Source of the DNA: Cycas panzhihuaensis
Lineage: Eukaryota; Cycadophyta
Length of the DNA stretch: 64,000 nucleotides
NCBI GenBank assembly: GCA_023213395.1
Contig: CM041465.1
Span: 218,061,741 to 218,125,740 of the forward strand
Reading direction: 5' to 3'
The notes beneath the pieces are model-generated. The model did not search any database, was not told where the DNA came from, and saw nothing but the letters and a program-made list of their open reading frames with translations. Below are positions 1 through 11,534 of this stretch, one piece after another (the first letter of the stretch is position 1; each line of letters begins with the position of its first letter). A program made the position numbers and the translations under genes.

Positions 1-525
1 CCTTACCATCATTCATAAAGTCCCCATAAATGATTTAGTATGATCAACTACAAGTGAGAAGGAGGACAAAAAGTATAATATCATATGATGATATATTCAT
101 TACAAATAAAGACTTTATAAAATTATGAGAATTAGGCCCAAAAGTATCTAAATTTCATCCTTCAAGGTTTTAATTTATATAAATACCCTTTCTATAATAT
201 AAAAGTGAAAATAAACCCTTTATAAAGTTTAAAAGGGTGAAAATTAAGGTGTATACATAACTTGTTAATTATAAAAAAGGGTTGGGAATGATCATTTAGA
301 GTTTTTTTTTTTTTTTTCACTTTTCAAAGTTGCAGAGAGAAGTAAAGAGACAGGCTATCAAATTTTCAAGTGATTAGAGGTGGTTAGATCCTTGCATCAT
401 ACACTTGATATATATTTTATTCAAGTATTTACCAAAACTTACAAACTCTTATTTTTATTTTAAATTTTATTAATTTTAATTTGGTTTCCTATAGATGAAG
501 CCTCTAACAAATGGTATCTTTGGCA
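1..525. other. AT-rich left flank without a gene
   Basis: No open frame, LTR end or recognisable domain is seen. The stretch is AT-rich and holds a T-tract at about 301-318. It ends at the TTATA (526-530) that I read as the left target duplication of element 1. Confidence 0.5.
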
Positions 526-530
526 TTATA

Positions 531-1000
<470 letters not shown>

Positions 1001-1014
1001 AAAGTTCTCCCTTA
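1001..1014 (-). other. Element 1 polypurine tract
   Basis: The minus strand reads TAAGGGAGAACTTT directly before the 3' LTR. A purine run here primes plus-strand DNA synthesis in LTR elements. Element 2 has the related AAGGGGGGGACT at its equivalent place. Confidence 0.6.
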
Positions 1015-1019
1015 TAAAA

Positions 1020-1210
1020 AATTCTTTGCACTTAAAGCATAAGAAACTTGATTTCATAAATGGGGATACTTTTCAAAGATGGAAGAAGATTCCCATGAAG
1101 CATCCTCTTTTAGAAGTTACTATGATTTAACAAAATATTCTTGAATGGTTCAAGATTATGAGAAATGTTCTCATACTTTTAGGATAGATTTAGGAATTAA
1201 GAGTATCATG
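1020..1210 (-). pseudogene. Element 1 chromodomain remnant
   Basis: On the minus strand, 1062-1107 encodes EDASWESSSIFEKYPHL followed by a stop. This matches the EDATWE..PxL core of the chromodomain at the integrase C-terminus of plant chromoviruses, which directs integration towards heterochromatin. The flanking codons are broken. It lies downstream of integrase and just before the 3' LTR, the expected position. The match is short but distinctive. Confidence 0.6.
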
Positions 1211-1599
1211 CCTCCTTTAATTAACATTAGAAGTTTGAGTTATACTAGTACTCTTATTCAATCTTACATTTTAAGCGAAAAATATGGAAACAATTATGGA
1301 TGTAACCTATAAATGGTAAATTACAGGTATAAGCAACTTCTTTTACTTTCTTCCTTATGTGATATGGACTACAAAATTATGGGTTAAGATTTTCTTTCTT
1401 TGATTTTTTAAAGATGGTTTTCTTTTATGGTTGTAAATATAGATATACCCAATTACCTTCTAAAAATTCTTGCTCAACTTGATATAAGTTGGCTTATTAT
1501 TTCATTCTATTTTAGGTATTGGAGATATATTCTCATAGAAAATTGATTATATTTTATGATTCTTATAAATAATTATTAAATGCTAGAATACATAAGTTT

Positions 1600-2400
1600 G
1601 TACTTGCCTAATCTTTTATTAAGATAGGATCATACCCATATAAGGCCTTAAAGGGAGTCATTTTAATGGACATGTGGTATGTTGTATTATACCCCTCTTT
1701 GATTAAATGTAATTATTTAATCCCACTACTTGGTTTGTTTATTACAAAACTTTAAAGATAAAATTCTAAGCATCTATTGATAATTTTAGTTTACCTATTT
1801 TTTTGAGGGTGGCAACTAGTATTGATATTTAGGGTAGTACCCAATTATTTAAAAAAATCCTACCAAAAGCTACTTTAAAATTTTTGATCCCTATCACTGA
1901 TAATAGCATTTAGTAATCTATAAAGTCTGTGAATTTAATTCATAAATATTGGTATGACTTGATAGGCCTTGAAGTCATTTTGTATAGCTATGAAATATGC
2001 ATATTTAGTTAGTTGATCTACAATGATATATATATAATCTTTATTATCCAACCTTAGTAATATTGTGATAAAATCCATATTCATGCTTTCCCACTTTATG
2101 TGTGGAATTGACAGTAGTAACCCTCATAGAAGAATATTTTCATATTTAGAAGTTTGGTAGACTTCACATTAATTAACATATTTTTTGGATATAATTATTT
2201 ATTCCTTTTTAAAATAATAGTTGTCTTATTTGATGATAGGGTTTATAGGATCTAACATGACTTGTAGTAGGTACTGTATGTTTTTTAAAAATTAGTTGTT
2301 TAAATTTTGATTTTATCCTAGCTAGATATAATATTCATACCATAAAATATCATTTTTCCATTCAAAATTTCCTTAAGGTTCCTTTTGGACATTAATGATT
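1600..2400 (-). pseudogene. Element 1 integrase remnant
   Basis: Minus-strand pieces in the right order: a WESMNMDFI..block running into IVDQLTKYAYF (about 1985-2110, first catalytic Asp), ISDRDQKF (about 1875-1910, second catalytic Asp, followed by a stop), and MTPFKALYGYDPIL (1624-1665), a stretch typical of Ty3 integrases. Integrase joins the cDNA to host DNA. Stops and frameshifts interrupt every segment, so the gene is dead. The region between 1210 and 1600 belongs to the C-terminal linker and is too decayed to read. Confidence 0.7.
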
Positions 2401-2479
2401 AGTTGGCTTACTTCAGAGTCTTAAGTATATTTAGCTCATGTGTCATCTAACCAACTAGGATTGATAATAATGATAGCCT

Positions 2480-2860
2480 AAAGTTGGATTTTCTCATTTT
2501 TTCATGATAATACATCTACAACAACATTTTTTTTTCCTTTAAAAAAAAAAATTAAAATCATATATTTGTAGCTTACAAATCCTTTTTTTTTGTTTGGTTG
2601 ATAAATCAATATGGTTTATTTTAACAAGGAACTTATTGCCTAATTGGTACCATTGATATAAAACATACAAAATTGCTAATATTTCTTTATCATATGTACT
2701 TTAAGATTCTCTCAACTATTTAGTCTTTAACTTTCATATATAATAGGTTGTCCATTTTTCATTAAGACTTCACCAATTTTTATTATTAATGTACTACATT
2801 CTATATTAAAGGTTTTTAAATTTTTTGTTGTTATTAAGAGGGGTAAGGATGTTATAATTG
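2480..2860 (-). pseudogene. Element 1 RNase H remnant
   Basis: The minus strand reads FNIECST..GEVLMKNGQP, then STYDKEILAIL, and later KKNVVVDVLS. These correspond to the Ty3 RNase H core (DAS..GAVL.Q.., YEKEMLAIL) and the N.VADALSR tail. The domain degrades the RNA strand during cDNA synthesis. The first catalytic Asp position reads Cys-Ser instead of Asp-Ala-Ser, and internal stops are present. Confidence 0.65.
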
Positions 2861-2939
2861 ATTAAGATTATCAAAGTAAGATTGTGTCCCAACATTCCAT
2901 ATGGAGGATTCCTTTTTAAGAATATTAGTCAAAATGGAT

Positions 2940-3773
2940 ATCATATATGTATAATTCTTCACAAATCAATGATAATATCTAGTAAGTCCTAAGAATCCTC
3001 TTAATATTTTAATAGTATGTGGGATTAGCTAGTCTATTATAACATTCATTTTATCTAAATCAATCCTAACTTTATCTTTAGAAATGATATAACCTAAATA
3101 ATCTATTTGTTGGATACCAAAGCTACATTAGACTTACAAAATAATTGTTCTTATAATTTATTAAGGATCTTATCTATATGGGTGAGATGATCTTCCTAAT
3201 TTTTGTTATAAATAAGTATGTCATTTAAAAATACTAATAAGAATTTCCTTAAAAAAGGGGGAAAAGCCTAATTCGTCATTGTATAGAAGGCAATGGATAC
3301 ATTTCATAAGCCAAATAATATTACCTTAAATTCATAATATCCTTTATGCATGTGAAAGGTTGTTTTATATGTGTCCTTATCCTTGATATTAATATGATAA
3401 TAACCTAATCTAAGGTCTATATTTATAAAATATTAGGCACCATGTAGTTCATTAAGTAATTCATTAATTCATAGGATGGGAGATCTATTTTTACTAATAA
3501 TATTATTGAGAGCATTATAATTAGTACACATATAAAATGAGACATCTTTTTCCTTACTAAAATTATAGGTGTAATAAATGAGATTTTATTTACCATGACT
3601 AATAATTCATGAACTATCTCTTTAATATAAATTTTATGCTTATAGGGACATTGATATAGCTTAATTATAATAGCTTTCAAGCCTTTCTCTAATTTAATTA
3701 TATACTCCATACCACGATCAAGGGGTAAGGTGGTTAATAATCCTTGGAATATCACTTCATATTTATTAATCAA
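2940..3773 (-). pseudogene. Element 1 reverse transcriptase remnant
   Basis: The longest open piece (3773 to 3423) begins in the linker upstream of RT and runs through LPLDRGMEY, KIYIKEIVHELL, ITPIILVRKK and ICVLI, the decayed counterparts of LPP.RG.EH, IEK.V.ELL, SSPV.LVKKK and CVDYR. Further along, about 3195-3240 encodes FLRKFLLVFLNDIL, so the catalytic FxDD motif reads LNDI with one Asp changed to Asn. RT copies the genomic RNA. Comparison with the better-preserved element 2 supports the assignment. Confidence 0.75.
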
Positions 3774-4143
3774 AATTTGTATTTGATTATCTATAGATTC
3801 TTATCTAATATTTTCCATGTTCATCAAGAATAACTATATCACATATCTTAAATAAACTTTGTAAAATAATTTGTTCATTTGATATGAAGTTATCTGTCAA
3901 GTATTAAGAGTTACCAATCCTTATAAGGTAATGGTTCTATCACTCTCTTTGAATATTATAAACATGTCTTATAAATTGTTTCATAGGTATCTAGGGTACT
4001 CAACCATTGGATCCCTAATACAACATTAATTCTCCTAATTTAGTGAAAAAAATATTTATTCTTAAGGTGTAATCACCCAAGGAGACCTTGAAAATTTTTA
4101 AGATTCCTTCACAATGTATTTTTCTATGTCTACTAACTTAAAC

Positions 4144-4395
4144 TTAGAAGGTAAGTAATTTTGTAGCTTGTAATCCCACTTTTATGGTGTAGTGGGGGTT
4201 AATAAAATTACAAGTACTTATTAAATCAATTAAAATAATTAATCTATTATTTTTAATAAATCCTTTAATTTTCATGGTTTTAGGTCTAGAAATTCTTAGA
4301 ATTGCTAATAAGAATATTTTTGGTTCTTCCTTGAATTGGTGATCATCTCCTAAGTCATTTTCTTCTTCCTCTATCTTAGTTATTTCATCAATCAT
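4144..4395 (-). pseudogene. Element 1 protease segment, cut by LINE
   Basis: This 83-codon frame contains an acidic stretch (EEEEND), then a segment aligned with the Ty3 retropepsin start. The active-site region reads LIDLISTCNFI where the family has LIDSGSTHNFI, so the Asp is kept but the following Ser-Gly is lost. Aspartic protease cleaves the Gag-Pol polyprotein. The frame stops abruptly at the LINE poly(A) tail, which marks the LINE insertion point between gag and protease; gag resumes beyond about 10228. Confidence 0.75.
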
Positions 4396-4408
4396 TTTTT
4401 TTTTTTAT
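4396..4408 (-). other. LINE poly(A) tail
   Basis: A run of T on the plus strand lies directly against the truncated protease frame of element 1. On the minus strand it is the A-tail left by target-primed reverse transcription. Confidence 0.8.
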
Positions 4409-4589
4409 TATTATGTATAAATAGAAGGGGTTTTACAAGGGCCCCAATCCTTTAATAATAGATGCCTTTCAGCTCACATAATAGCCATGACAAGCCTATA
4501 GCCTAGATAAACCCACCTACTAGACCTAGCTACCCACCCTACCATGACATGCCCTGTGGCTAGCTCTCCTGCTATATCCTAGACATATC

Positions 4590-5050
4590 CTCGTTAAGCA
4601 AACTCATAATCTCTTCAAGAATTGCCTCCCTCCAAAACTAAAATGTCTTGTGACTAACCCCCTAATTGGCTAGCTTATCAACCACTCCATTTGCCTCCCT
4701 ATAAGTATGCTTCACTTGGATGTTCTCCCATCTCTTTAGGGTATCATGCATATCTCTGATCAGAGTGGTCACTTTCTAATATAACTCCATTATCCCTTTG
4801 AGTAAATTAATAGCATTTAAGGAATCCCCTTCTATGATCATCTTCTTGCAGCCTTGCTCAATAACCGTGTCCACCACTTTCTACATGGTTGCCATTTCAA
4901 CTCTATGGTTAGTCTGTTACCTATAATAATATGGAAAGGCCCACTTGACCTCCCCTCTAAAGTTTTTATAGATACCCCCACCTCCATCCTCCCTAGGGTT
5001 GCCCTTAGACGTGTCATCAAAATTTATTTTCATCCATGTTTCCATAGGAC
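4590..5050 (-). pseudogene. LINE ORF2 C-terminal RNase H domain
   Basis: The minus strand reads INFDDTSKGNPRE, then RVEMATM, IIEGDSLNAINLLKGI and VKHTYREANGVVDKLAN, in order. These are the four conserved blocks of a plant RNase H (Asp in FD, Glu in VEM, Asp in GDS, final Asp in VVDKLA), so all four acidic residues are still present. Some plant L1 elements carry such a domain after the RT, and it probably removes template RNA. A few stops interrupt it. Downstream to 4409 is 3' UTR. Confidence 0.8.
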
Positions 5051-5281
5051 GGATCTAACAACAGTTCTTCCTTAGATTCCTAACTATTTTGGGCATTATC
5101 ACCCAACTCTCTACTATAGTCCTTTTATAATCCAAGATAAATTTCTCCTCTTTAGGTTTATGATTTCCCCCATGCTAACCTTGATGATCCCAAAATTCCT
5201 ATATTCATCCATCTTCCTATCATGAAATATTATTTTATTTCTCTCCTTCTATAGATTCCACATCATAACTAGTAGAGATAT

Positions 5282-5719
5282 TCACCACAAGTGAGCTAAA
5301 GTTCTACTCCTAAAGGGATTAGTCCAAGCCAATACCTGATCCTCAAGGGATCTAAAGGCCACCCACTGAATATCAAATTGAACCCATATAATCTTCCACA
5401 CCTTTTTGGAATAAAAATAATGAAGGAGTATATAGTTCACTAACTCCTCATCCTCTTGGCATAGCACATACTAGTTTGCCATTGCAAAACCTCTCTTCCT
5501 CAAGTTATCCACTATTAGGATCTTATTCCTAAGGCACAACCACCAAAATACTATGATCTTAGGGGTCAAACACATCTTCCACACCCCATCCAAGATGGGT
5601 GCTTTCAATCTCCTCTTTCCTAGCACAAAAATAGGTATCCTTATTTTGCCAAATAATCTCCCAAAAGGGACGAAGGCCAAACCATTATGTCCTCCTCCAC
5701 TCTTCTTAGGATATAGCAT
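5282..5719 (-). pseudogene. LINE ORF2 zinc-binding region
   Basis: Two pieces in one frame, split by a single stop. The first carries DGVWKMCLTPKIIVFWWL and NLRKRGFAMAN. The second begins around YVLCQEDEELVNYIL and continues to YFYSKKVW. This is the zf-RVT motif of plant LINE reverse transcriptases (normally CxxC..E...H...C..W), with the first Cys changed to Tyr and the His also lost. It sits between RT and RNase H as expected. Confidence 0.8.
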
Positions 5720-6590
5720 TGGATAATATCCTTTTTTAAAACTTCTATTTGAACTTAGACCCCCTACCCACCTTAGAGCTCATGAGAGTCTCTCCACCTA
5801 GTGATCTATGCCTGGGCCACCCAATAATCCTTCACCTTTATACCATAGGTCATCTTACAAAGAACCTATAGAGGGCCCATATCAAGTTACAACTTAAGCT
5901 TCAGATCACCACACCACACATCCTTCTAAAATTTTATAATATTACCATCCCCCAACTTCCACTGCACCCTTGCACCAAACATCTACCTCAAGTGATACAC
6001 ACTTCTTAAAATTAATAATCCATAAGGATTTATAAAATCATTGTTTAAGAAGTACCTCCCATAAAGATACTTATGGGACATAATTCTATCCCATAAACCC
6101 CCTTCTTTCTTAGCTAATCACCATCTAAGTTTGGCCACTAAGGCACTATTGAAGGAAGATAATCCTCAAAGATTCAATCCACCCACTCATTTAGGGAGGT
6201 ACACTTTATCCTAGTCCACTAGATGGATTTTATCCTTTTCATCCACCCCAGACCAAAGGAAGTACTTCTAAATAGATTCCAGAATAGACATGACTTTGGA
6301 TGGGATCTTGAAGATAGACATCATATAGACCAAAATACTCTGAAGAGAAGTAGCAACCAACTAAACTTTACTAGCCTAGCTTAATAGGGAGCTCTTCTAT
6401 CCAACAAGCTTACTTTGCATCCTATCAATTATAAGGTTCTATAACTCCTTTGACATATTTCCAATAAATAGGGGCATACCTAAATAAGTCATTGGGAGTT
6501 TGTAGATAGGCATCCCAAGAATCCTACTAATCTTCTTTTAGACCCTTTCTTTAGTATGAACAAAAAAGATATTAATTTTATTTATATTTA
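5720..6590 (-). pseudogene. LINE ORF2 thumb/connection region
   Basis: No long open frame, but minus-strand fragments match the region after the RT palm in plant LINEs: HLPKWVGGLNL, SALVAKLRW, VQWKLGDGNIIKF followed by KDVWCGD. Stops and shifts are frequent. It joins the RT and zinc-binding parts without a gap. Confidence 0.6.
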
Positions 6591-6591
6591 C

Positions 6592-7273
6592 CTATTGATT
6601 AGTAGCTCTCTCAAACTTGTCTAAGCCTTCTTTAAGCATCCATGCTTCTCTTAGAGCAACCTTACCCAAGAATATATTATCATCAAAAAATTGATAATGA
6701 ACAATGTTCTTAATGCCAAAAGTAGGTATGATCCTTGTGACCAGCCCCAATCTCCTGGCCATCACTATTGCCCTTCCCAGCACCTTATCCATAATTATGA
6801 AAAGGTATGGGGAACTAAGATCTCCCTGTCTTAACCCTCTTAATCCTAAGAAAAACCTTATTGATATTCCATTTACTAGGACCAAGTATTAAGGATGATA
6901 TACATGACTCCATCCATTCTCCTCCAAAGCCAAAAGCCTTCAAGCATTCTAGCAAGTAGCCCTAAGAGACCTTATTATACACCTTAGATAGGCCAATTTT
7001 GATTATCATGCTTGGATCTTTCCTTTGGTGGGCTAAATGGACCATTTCATGGATGACAACTATGCCATCAATGATTTGCCTACCCTTCACAAACCCATGT
7101 TGGTTAGGGAAAATAATCCTAGTGAGGATCATCTTAAGTATGTTATCTAAAACTTTGGTTACAATTTTATATTTTACATTCCACAAGCTAATTAGTTGAA
7201 AGTCCTCCATTCCTGTTACTTCTTCCTTCTTTGGTATCAGCATGAGGAAAGTGGCTTTCCATTTCCCCAACAT
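6592..7273 (-). pseudogene. LINE reverse transcriptase core
   Basis: The first frame (7273-6962) has FLMLIPKKE, ISLWNVKYKIVTKVL, QHGFVKGRQIIDGI and IKIGLSKVYNKV, close to the LINE motifs LIPKK, PISL.N..YKI..K.L, Q.GF..GR.I.D and DLSKAYD.V. The second frame (6885-6592) has NGISIRFFLGLRGLRQGD, SSPYLFIIM and the catalytic box QFFDDN, where plant L1 usually has FADD. The two catalytic Asp of that box survive, but the Asp of DLSKAYD has become Gly/Asn. A frameshift separates the two pieces. Confidence 0.9.
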
Positions 7274-7459
7274 CTTCTACTTCTCATAAAACTCCCCCAT
7301 AACCTTCATTAGATCCTCCTTGATTATATCCCAATATTCCTGAAAAAATCCTAGGGGAAAACCATCTCAGCTAGGCACTTTCTTCTTCTTCATATAAAAT
7401 ACCACTTTTTTAACTTCCTCTATGGTGAATGGGGCCATATGCATGTCACAAGCTACTAT

Positions 7460-7762
7460 TACACCAAAAGCCATGGGGTGATTTGGGAAGAGGACTTCCT
7501 TAAGATAGTTAGTATCATGTGCTCTAACACTCCCCCATCATGAGGAGTTAGCTCTACCTACACAATATGCATGTCCACCATAACATTCTTCGGTGGCCAC
7601 AACCCTACCCTCATGTATGTTTGGGTATACTACTATGGTACATAGGACTAGTTTAGAACCCTAACCACTCCAATACCACTTATCATGTTCTACCATTACA
7701 TCAAAAACTATGGGGTGATTTGGGAACAAGACTTCCTTAGGATAGTTAGCATCATGTGCTCT
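7460..7762 (-). repeat. Partial duplication with 168-bp insert inside LINE
   Basis: Two similar blocks of about 65-70 bp (7460-7523 and 7692-7762, both ending ATCATGTGCTCT) flank about 168 bp of other sequence. The blocks encode the same stretch of ORF2 (KEVLFPNHP on the minus strand), so one copy is extra. The inserted part has no recognised identity. Confidence 0.7.
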
Positions 7763-8375
7763 GATAAAGCATTTTGTTATGTTCCCCATTTACTAAGCTA
7801 GGCATAACATTCAAAAACCCCTTTCTGGCCTCCTTGTCCTGGCATTCTGACTCAGTAAGCAACTCCTTAAAGTAATCTATTACTATATTTTTCATGTCAT
7901 CTCCTTCGCTCACTTCTTTCCCATCTTTTTTATATAACTTACTTATCCTATTACTATCTCTATGTTTCACAACCATCATATGAAAAACTTTTGTGTTTCT
8001 ATCCCTTTCAGCCAGCTAGGGGGGCCTAAACTTTTACCTCTAGTGTATCTCCTCCTTAATTAGAACCTCCTCCAGGCTTTTAATGAGGTCTCTCTCCATC
8101 TGATCTAGCACGTAGGACCTACCTTCCTCTCGGATCCTAGCCTCGATTGCTTTCATCTCCTTGTCTAATTAGTTCTTAAATTTAAAAATATTTCCATATA
8201 TCTTTTTGTTCCACTCTTTCATCCTTCCTTTTATCCAATCTAATTTCTTTGAAAACCTGTACATGACACATTCTATTATTAGGACTTTCCACCATTCCTC
8301 AATTAACTCCCTAAGATTTAGGTGTCTTATCCACATCAATTTGAACCTGAATGGAGACCCCACATGCCTTTTAAC
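7763..8375 (-). pseudogene. LINE ORF2 segment between endonuclease and RT
   Basis: Open pieces at 7979-7752 (HRDSNRISKLYKKDGKEV) and 8363-8169 (KLDWIKGRMKEWNKKIYGNI) share one frame. They match the linker of plant L1 ORF2, where the LR.W.K..FGN and R...N.I..L..DG motifs precede the RT. Charged and helical in character; no catalytic residues are expected here. Confidence 0.75.
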
Positions 8376-8379
8376 TTTA

Positions 8380-9031
8380 GGAGGGCTTCTAGCCTAAAAT
8401 TATTATGATAGTTGGTCTAGGCATAATTGATTAGCATTCTATCTAATCTCACTTGTATATGATGGTTCCTAATCCTCTTATTCATCCAAGTATATTTGGC
8501 CCCTTTAAGGGGGATATCTATTAACCTTTCTCTCTATAAAAAGGTACCTATATTAATCATATTGTTTATCCATCCTTCTTGGCCCCCTTTCTTCTCGCCA
8601 GGAGATAGGGAAGTGTTAAAATCTCCAATGACCAACTAAGGCTCTTCTCACTCCTTGTTCTCCTTTAGGATCTTATCCCAAAGAATCCTCATGCCTTCCA
8701 CTTGGGTAGGGGTGTAAATATTTGTGGCTAACCACCTTATATTCATCCTCCTAAAAGTGATCCAAATGGATAAATACTGCTCTTCCATCCTAAGTAACTC
8801 TCCATGCCACTCCTTAGGGTTCCATATGACTGCTAATCCCCCCAACCTAGGATGACCATCCTTTGCTAATATATTTGCCCTCCTCCATATTTTATATTTT
8901 ACTTTTACTCTATTTTCATTAATTAATTTGGTTTCCTGTAGATCTGGCTTTATTTTCATGCATAGATACTTCACTACTCTTTACTTAGAGAGAGTATTTA
9001 TCCCTCTAATGTTTTAGGAGATAATCTTCAT
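8380..9031 (-). pseudogene. LINE ORF2 N-terminal endonuclease
   Basis: The start is taken at the ATG at 9031, giving MKIIS then a stop and NIRGINTLSK, matching the ISWNIRGL.. beginning of LINE endonucleases. Next come KPDLQETKL (Glu of the QETK motif), GGLAVIWNPKEW, a VIGDFNTSLSPGEK block around 8590-8640 (GDFN, metal and substrate site) and VRLDRMLIN (about 8400-8470). The AP-endonuclease-like enzyme nicks target DNA to start insertion. Several key residues survive, but stops break the frame. Confidence 0.85.
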
Positions 9032-9049
9032 CTCTTCCTCCTAGTCCTC

Positions 9050-10220
9050 TAACTTTCCTCTCTTTTTCTTTCTAGGGCTTTACCCTCATCTCTAACTCTT
9101 AATCTTGGTCCCTCATAAACTCCTTCCTTGAGAGTTCTCTCACTTCCTTAATTAATTTGTGATTCCACCTCTCTCTTCCTTATCATCTTGAGAGTAGGCC
9201 TTCCTACTCTTCTGTCAAATCCCACATCATGGCATCTATATTAACTAGTAACATTTTGGTCCTCCTAGAGATCCTTCTCTTTGACCTTCCAAATCATCTT
9301 AGAGCCCCTTATAACCTCCTATGCTAGGGTACTAGGCTCTTCCTTTTCCCTTTCTTTATCCTCTTGGGACATGTCATCCCCTTCCATCTATCTCTCTTCC
9401 TTCTAGAGTTTCTCCCCCTCCTCAAAAAGTGTGTCATCATCTTCCAAGTTTAGATCAAGCCTTCCTTTCTCTAGATCCTCCTAGGGGCCATCTTGCCTTT
9501 CTTTATTCTGGGTCATTCCCATCTCATTCATTTTAATAACTTGAGGATCCTCTCCCTCCAATATCTTCTTTGGTATAGGTATTGTAATAGTCTGATCCTA
9601 CTTGATAGGAGTTATATCATAAGTTTTAGGTTCCTCATTTCTAAGGGCCTTCAAGTAGGTCCTTCTTGGAGAGAAATTTTAAGTCTAATTATGGGTTATG
9701 GTTCCTTTCTCCATTAGCATTTTAATAGATTATAGACACACACATTAATAAGCATCCCCTTCATACTATAGCTTGTTAAAAAAACACATAGAACTATCAC
9801 CTAGAACACAAAGAAGATGACTTCAAGGGGAGACATGCCTCTAGTTTTTTAGCCTTCTCTATCCTTTTATAAGGTATGATATGTAAGGTATTTCTTTATT
9901 AACCTTCCTACTCTATTTGGTTCTAGGTTTCTCCTTCCCAATCTCTCCTCCTAGCTCTCTACTCATCCTCTGCATAGTTTGTAGGTATCTGCCAACTTTA
10001 TTACTACTATCTTCAACTTCTAATTAAAATATAGTGGTTTATCTTCTTTCTTTAAGTGATTATTTTCCATCCATTGGCTATCTAGATTTGCATTACATCT
10101 TTTCCATTCTAATCTGGGGGATGAAGTCCTTCATCCCCCCTTATAGTCTGCTCTTTATTACATCCCTACTTAGGGAGGACTTGCTCCTTCATGCTTGTCT
10201 GGGTGATCTTTATGTCCTCT
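9050..10220 (-). pseudogene. LINE ORF1 remnant
   Basis: This stretch lies upstream of ORF2 on the minus strand, where plant L1 elements encode an RNA-binding ORF1 protein. Near 9780-9835 the minus strand reads SHLLCVLGDSSMCFF, a plausible decayed CCHC zinc knuckle. The rest is full of stops; plus-strand frames here are shadows. Assignment rests mainly on position. Confidence 0.5.
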
Positions 10221-10227
10221 ATAATTG

Positions 10228-10740
10228 ACTCTAATTGCCTGAAACCTAGTTACCGCTACTGCAAATCCTAGTAGAGCCATATTAGCTTGATAATGTATGT
10301 TCATCTTTCATTAGTCATTTCTTTGTTTACAATAACCAAGGAATATAATTTCTATTCTAGACATATGTATCCTTTTAGTCTCTTTTCATTTCACCCATAA
10401 TAAGTTCCTTCTCTTTGATGTTCTTCCATTTGTTCTTCAATTAATTGGTAATGTTTACATGGATTATTTAATGGATTATTATTCCTTTTTTTCTATTATA
10501 TTAGGATATAGATTATTTTTTTCATTGAGTTTTCCATAAGCTATGGTAAGATTTGTTCTAAAGGTTTTGTTACTTATCAACATTAGTGGATGATAATAAG
10601 ATTTTTATTTTTATACAAATTCCCTATTTAAATGAATAACTTCACTATGATTCTAAGGTTTTTATGCCTTTACATCAACTTTAATATCATCGTGTAGGCC
10701 TAATATAAATAATTCAACCCTTTGAGGTGTTGAGGATATA
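10228..10740 (-). pseudogene. Element 1 gag, C-terminal half
   Basis: The plus strand around 10672-10725 (TTTAATATCATCGTGTAGGCC) matches the gag of element 2 near 18420-18465 (TTTGATGTCATCTTGTAACC) and continues in parallel. Near 10300-10345 the minus strand has LGYCKQR, a possible remnant of the Ty3 zinc knuckle. Gag packages the RNA. The segment lies between the LINE and the fold-back insertion. Confidence 0.6.
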
Positions 10741-11378
10741 AGGTCCCAAACCTTTGAACTGCCACCAAAATCTATTGCATTCATATAACTAGTTACAAAA
10801 ATTGAAACTTAAAATTACATGTAAGTTCTAAAATCAGAGATTATATAATAACATGAAAATGAAAGCTAAACATCACATATGCACATGATATAACATGGTA
10901 AAACCCTAGCAATGTGCTAGGGAAACATCCACATAGGAAAGGTATCGATCTTTATTGCTATAGAATGGAGAAACAATACATCTCAGTTACATAATGCTCT
11001 CATGAACAACAACTAGCCGCGGCCCTCTACATAGTATATTACATTACATACATCATAATAAGAAAAATCCCTAAAATAGGCTACATGAGAGGGACATCTA
11101 GGGCATAAATCTCAACCATAGAATCTAGGGTATTTGTATCGAATAACCCTAATACTCTTTATATTTTACTATGCTTTACATAGCTAATTTTTTAGGTCGA
11201 GGGCTATCGCCCTCGAACCCCCACCTAGCAGGGGGTGTTCCATGCCCCCCGCACCCCCTGCCCAAGGGGGGCTCCCACCCCCTTGGAACCCTCAAGAAAG
11301 ATTAAGGGGGGAAACCACGCTGAAAACATGACAAAATTTTAGCCCCATAATTATTGTCACAATATCTAATATGAGGTA
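10741..11378 (-). repeat. Fold-back left arm
   Basis: Read on the minus strand it runs parallel to the right arm. It holds a GC-rich module at about 11195-11310 with runs of G/C such as GGGGGTGCGGGGGGC, and an AATAAAGATCGATACC block with a polyadenylation-like AATAAA. Confidence 0.8.
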
Positions 11379-11534
11379 ATGATTAGTCTATTACTTTATA
11401 AATCAAACTAGTAAACTTTTAATAAGACTCATCTACTATTCATTTTTGTTGGAATTTAGTTAGTTGGTAAACTAGTCAATCCCATATATCCTCAAAATAT
11501 TCTTGGACAACTAGTAAAAATTGTTCCTAAGAAG

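Larger units (their letters stand above)
4396..10225 (-). mobile_element. L1-type LINE with RNase H domain
   Basis: A non-LTR retrotransposon of about 5.8 kb read on the minus strand: ORF1 (about 10220-9050), endonuclease (9031-8380), reverse transcriptase (about 8370-6590), connection and zinc-binding region (6590-5282), RNase H (5050-4590) and a poly(A) tail (T-run 4396-4408). The length and order fit plant L1 elements. The 5' boundary near 10225 is set only by where element 1 gag resumes; no clear target duplication was found. Frameshifts and stops are spread throughout. Confidence 0.85.

Noticed and set aside
9493-9717. Plus-strand 74-codon frame as a host gene
   Set aside because: Lies opposite LINE ORF1 and has no recognisable domain.
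10034-10228. Plus-strand 64-codon frame near the LINE 5' end
   Set aside because: No motif; opposite strand to LINE ORF1.
4380-10240. Target-site duplication for the LINE
   Set aside because: The bases left of the T-run (TTATTTCATCAATCA) were not found again near 10200-10240; the duplication may be decayed or the 5' end truncated.
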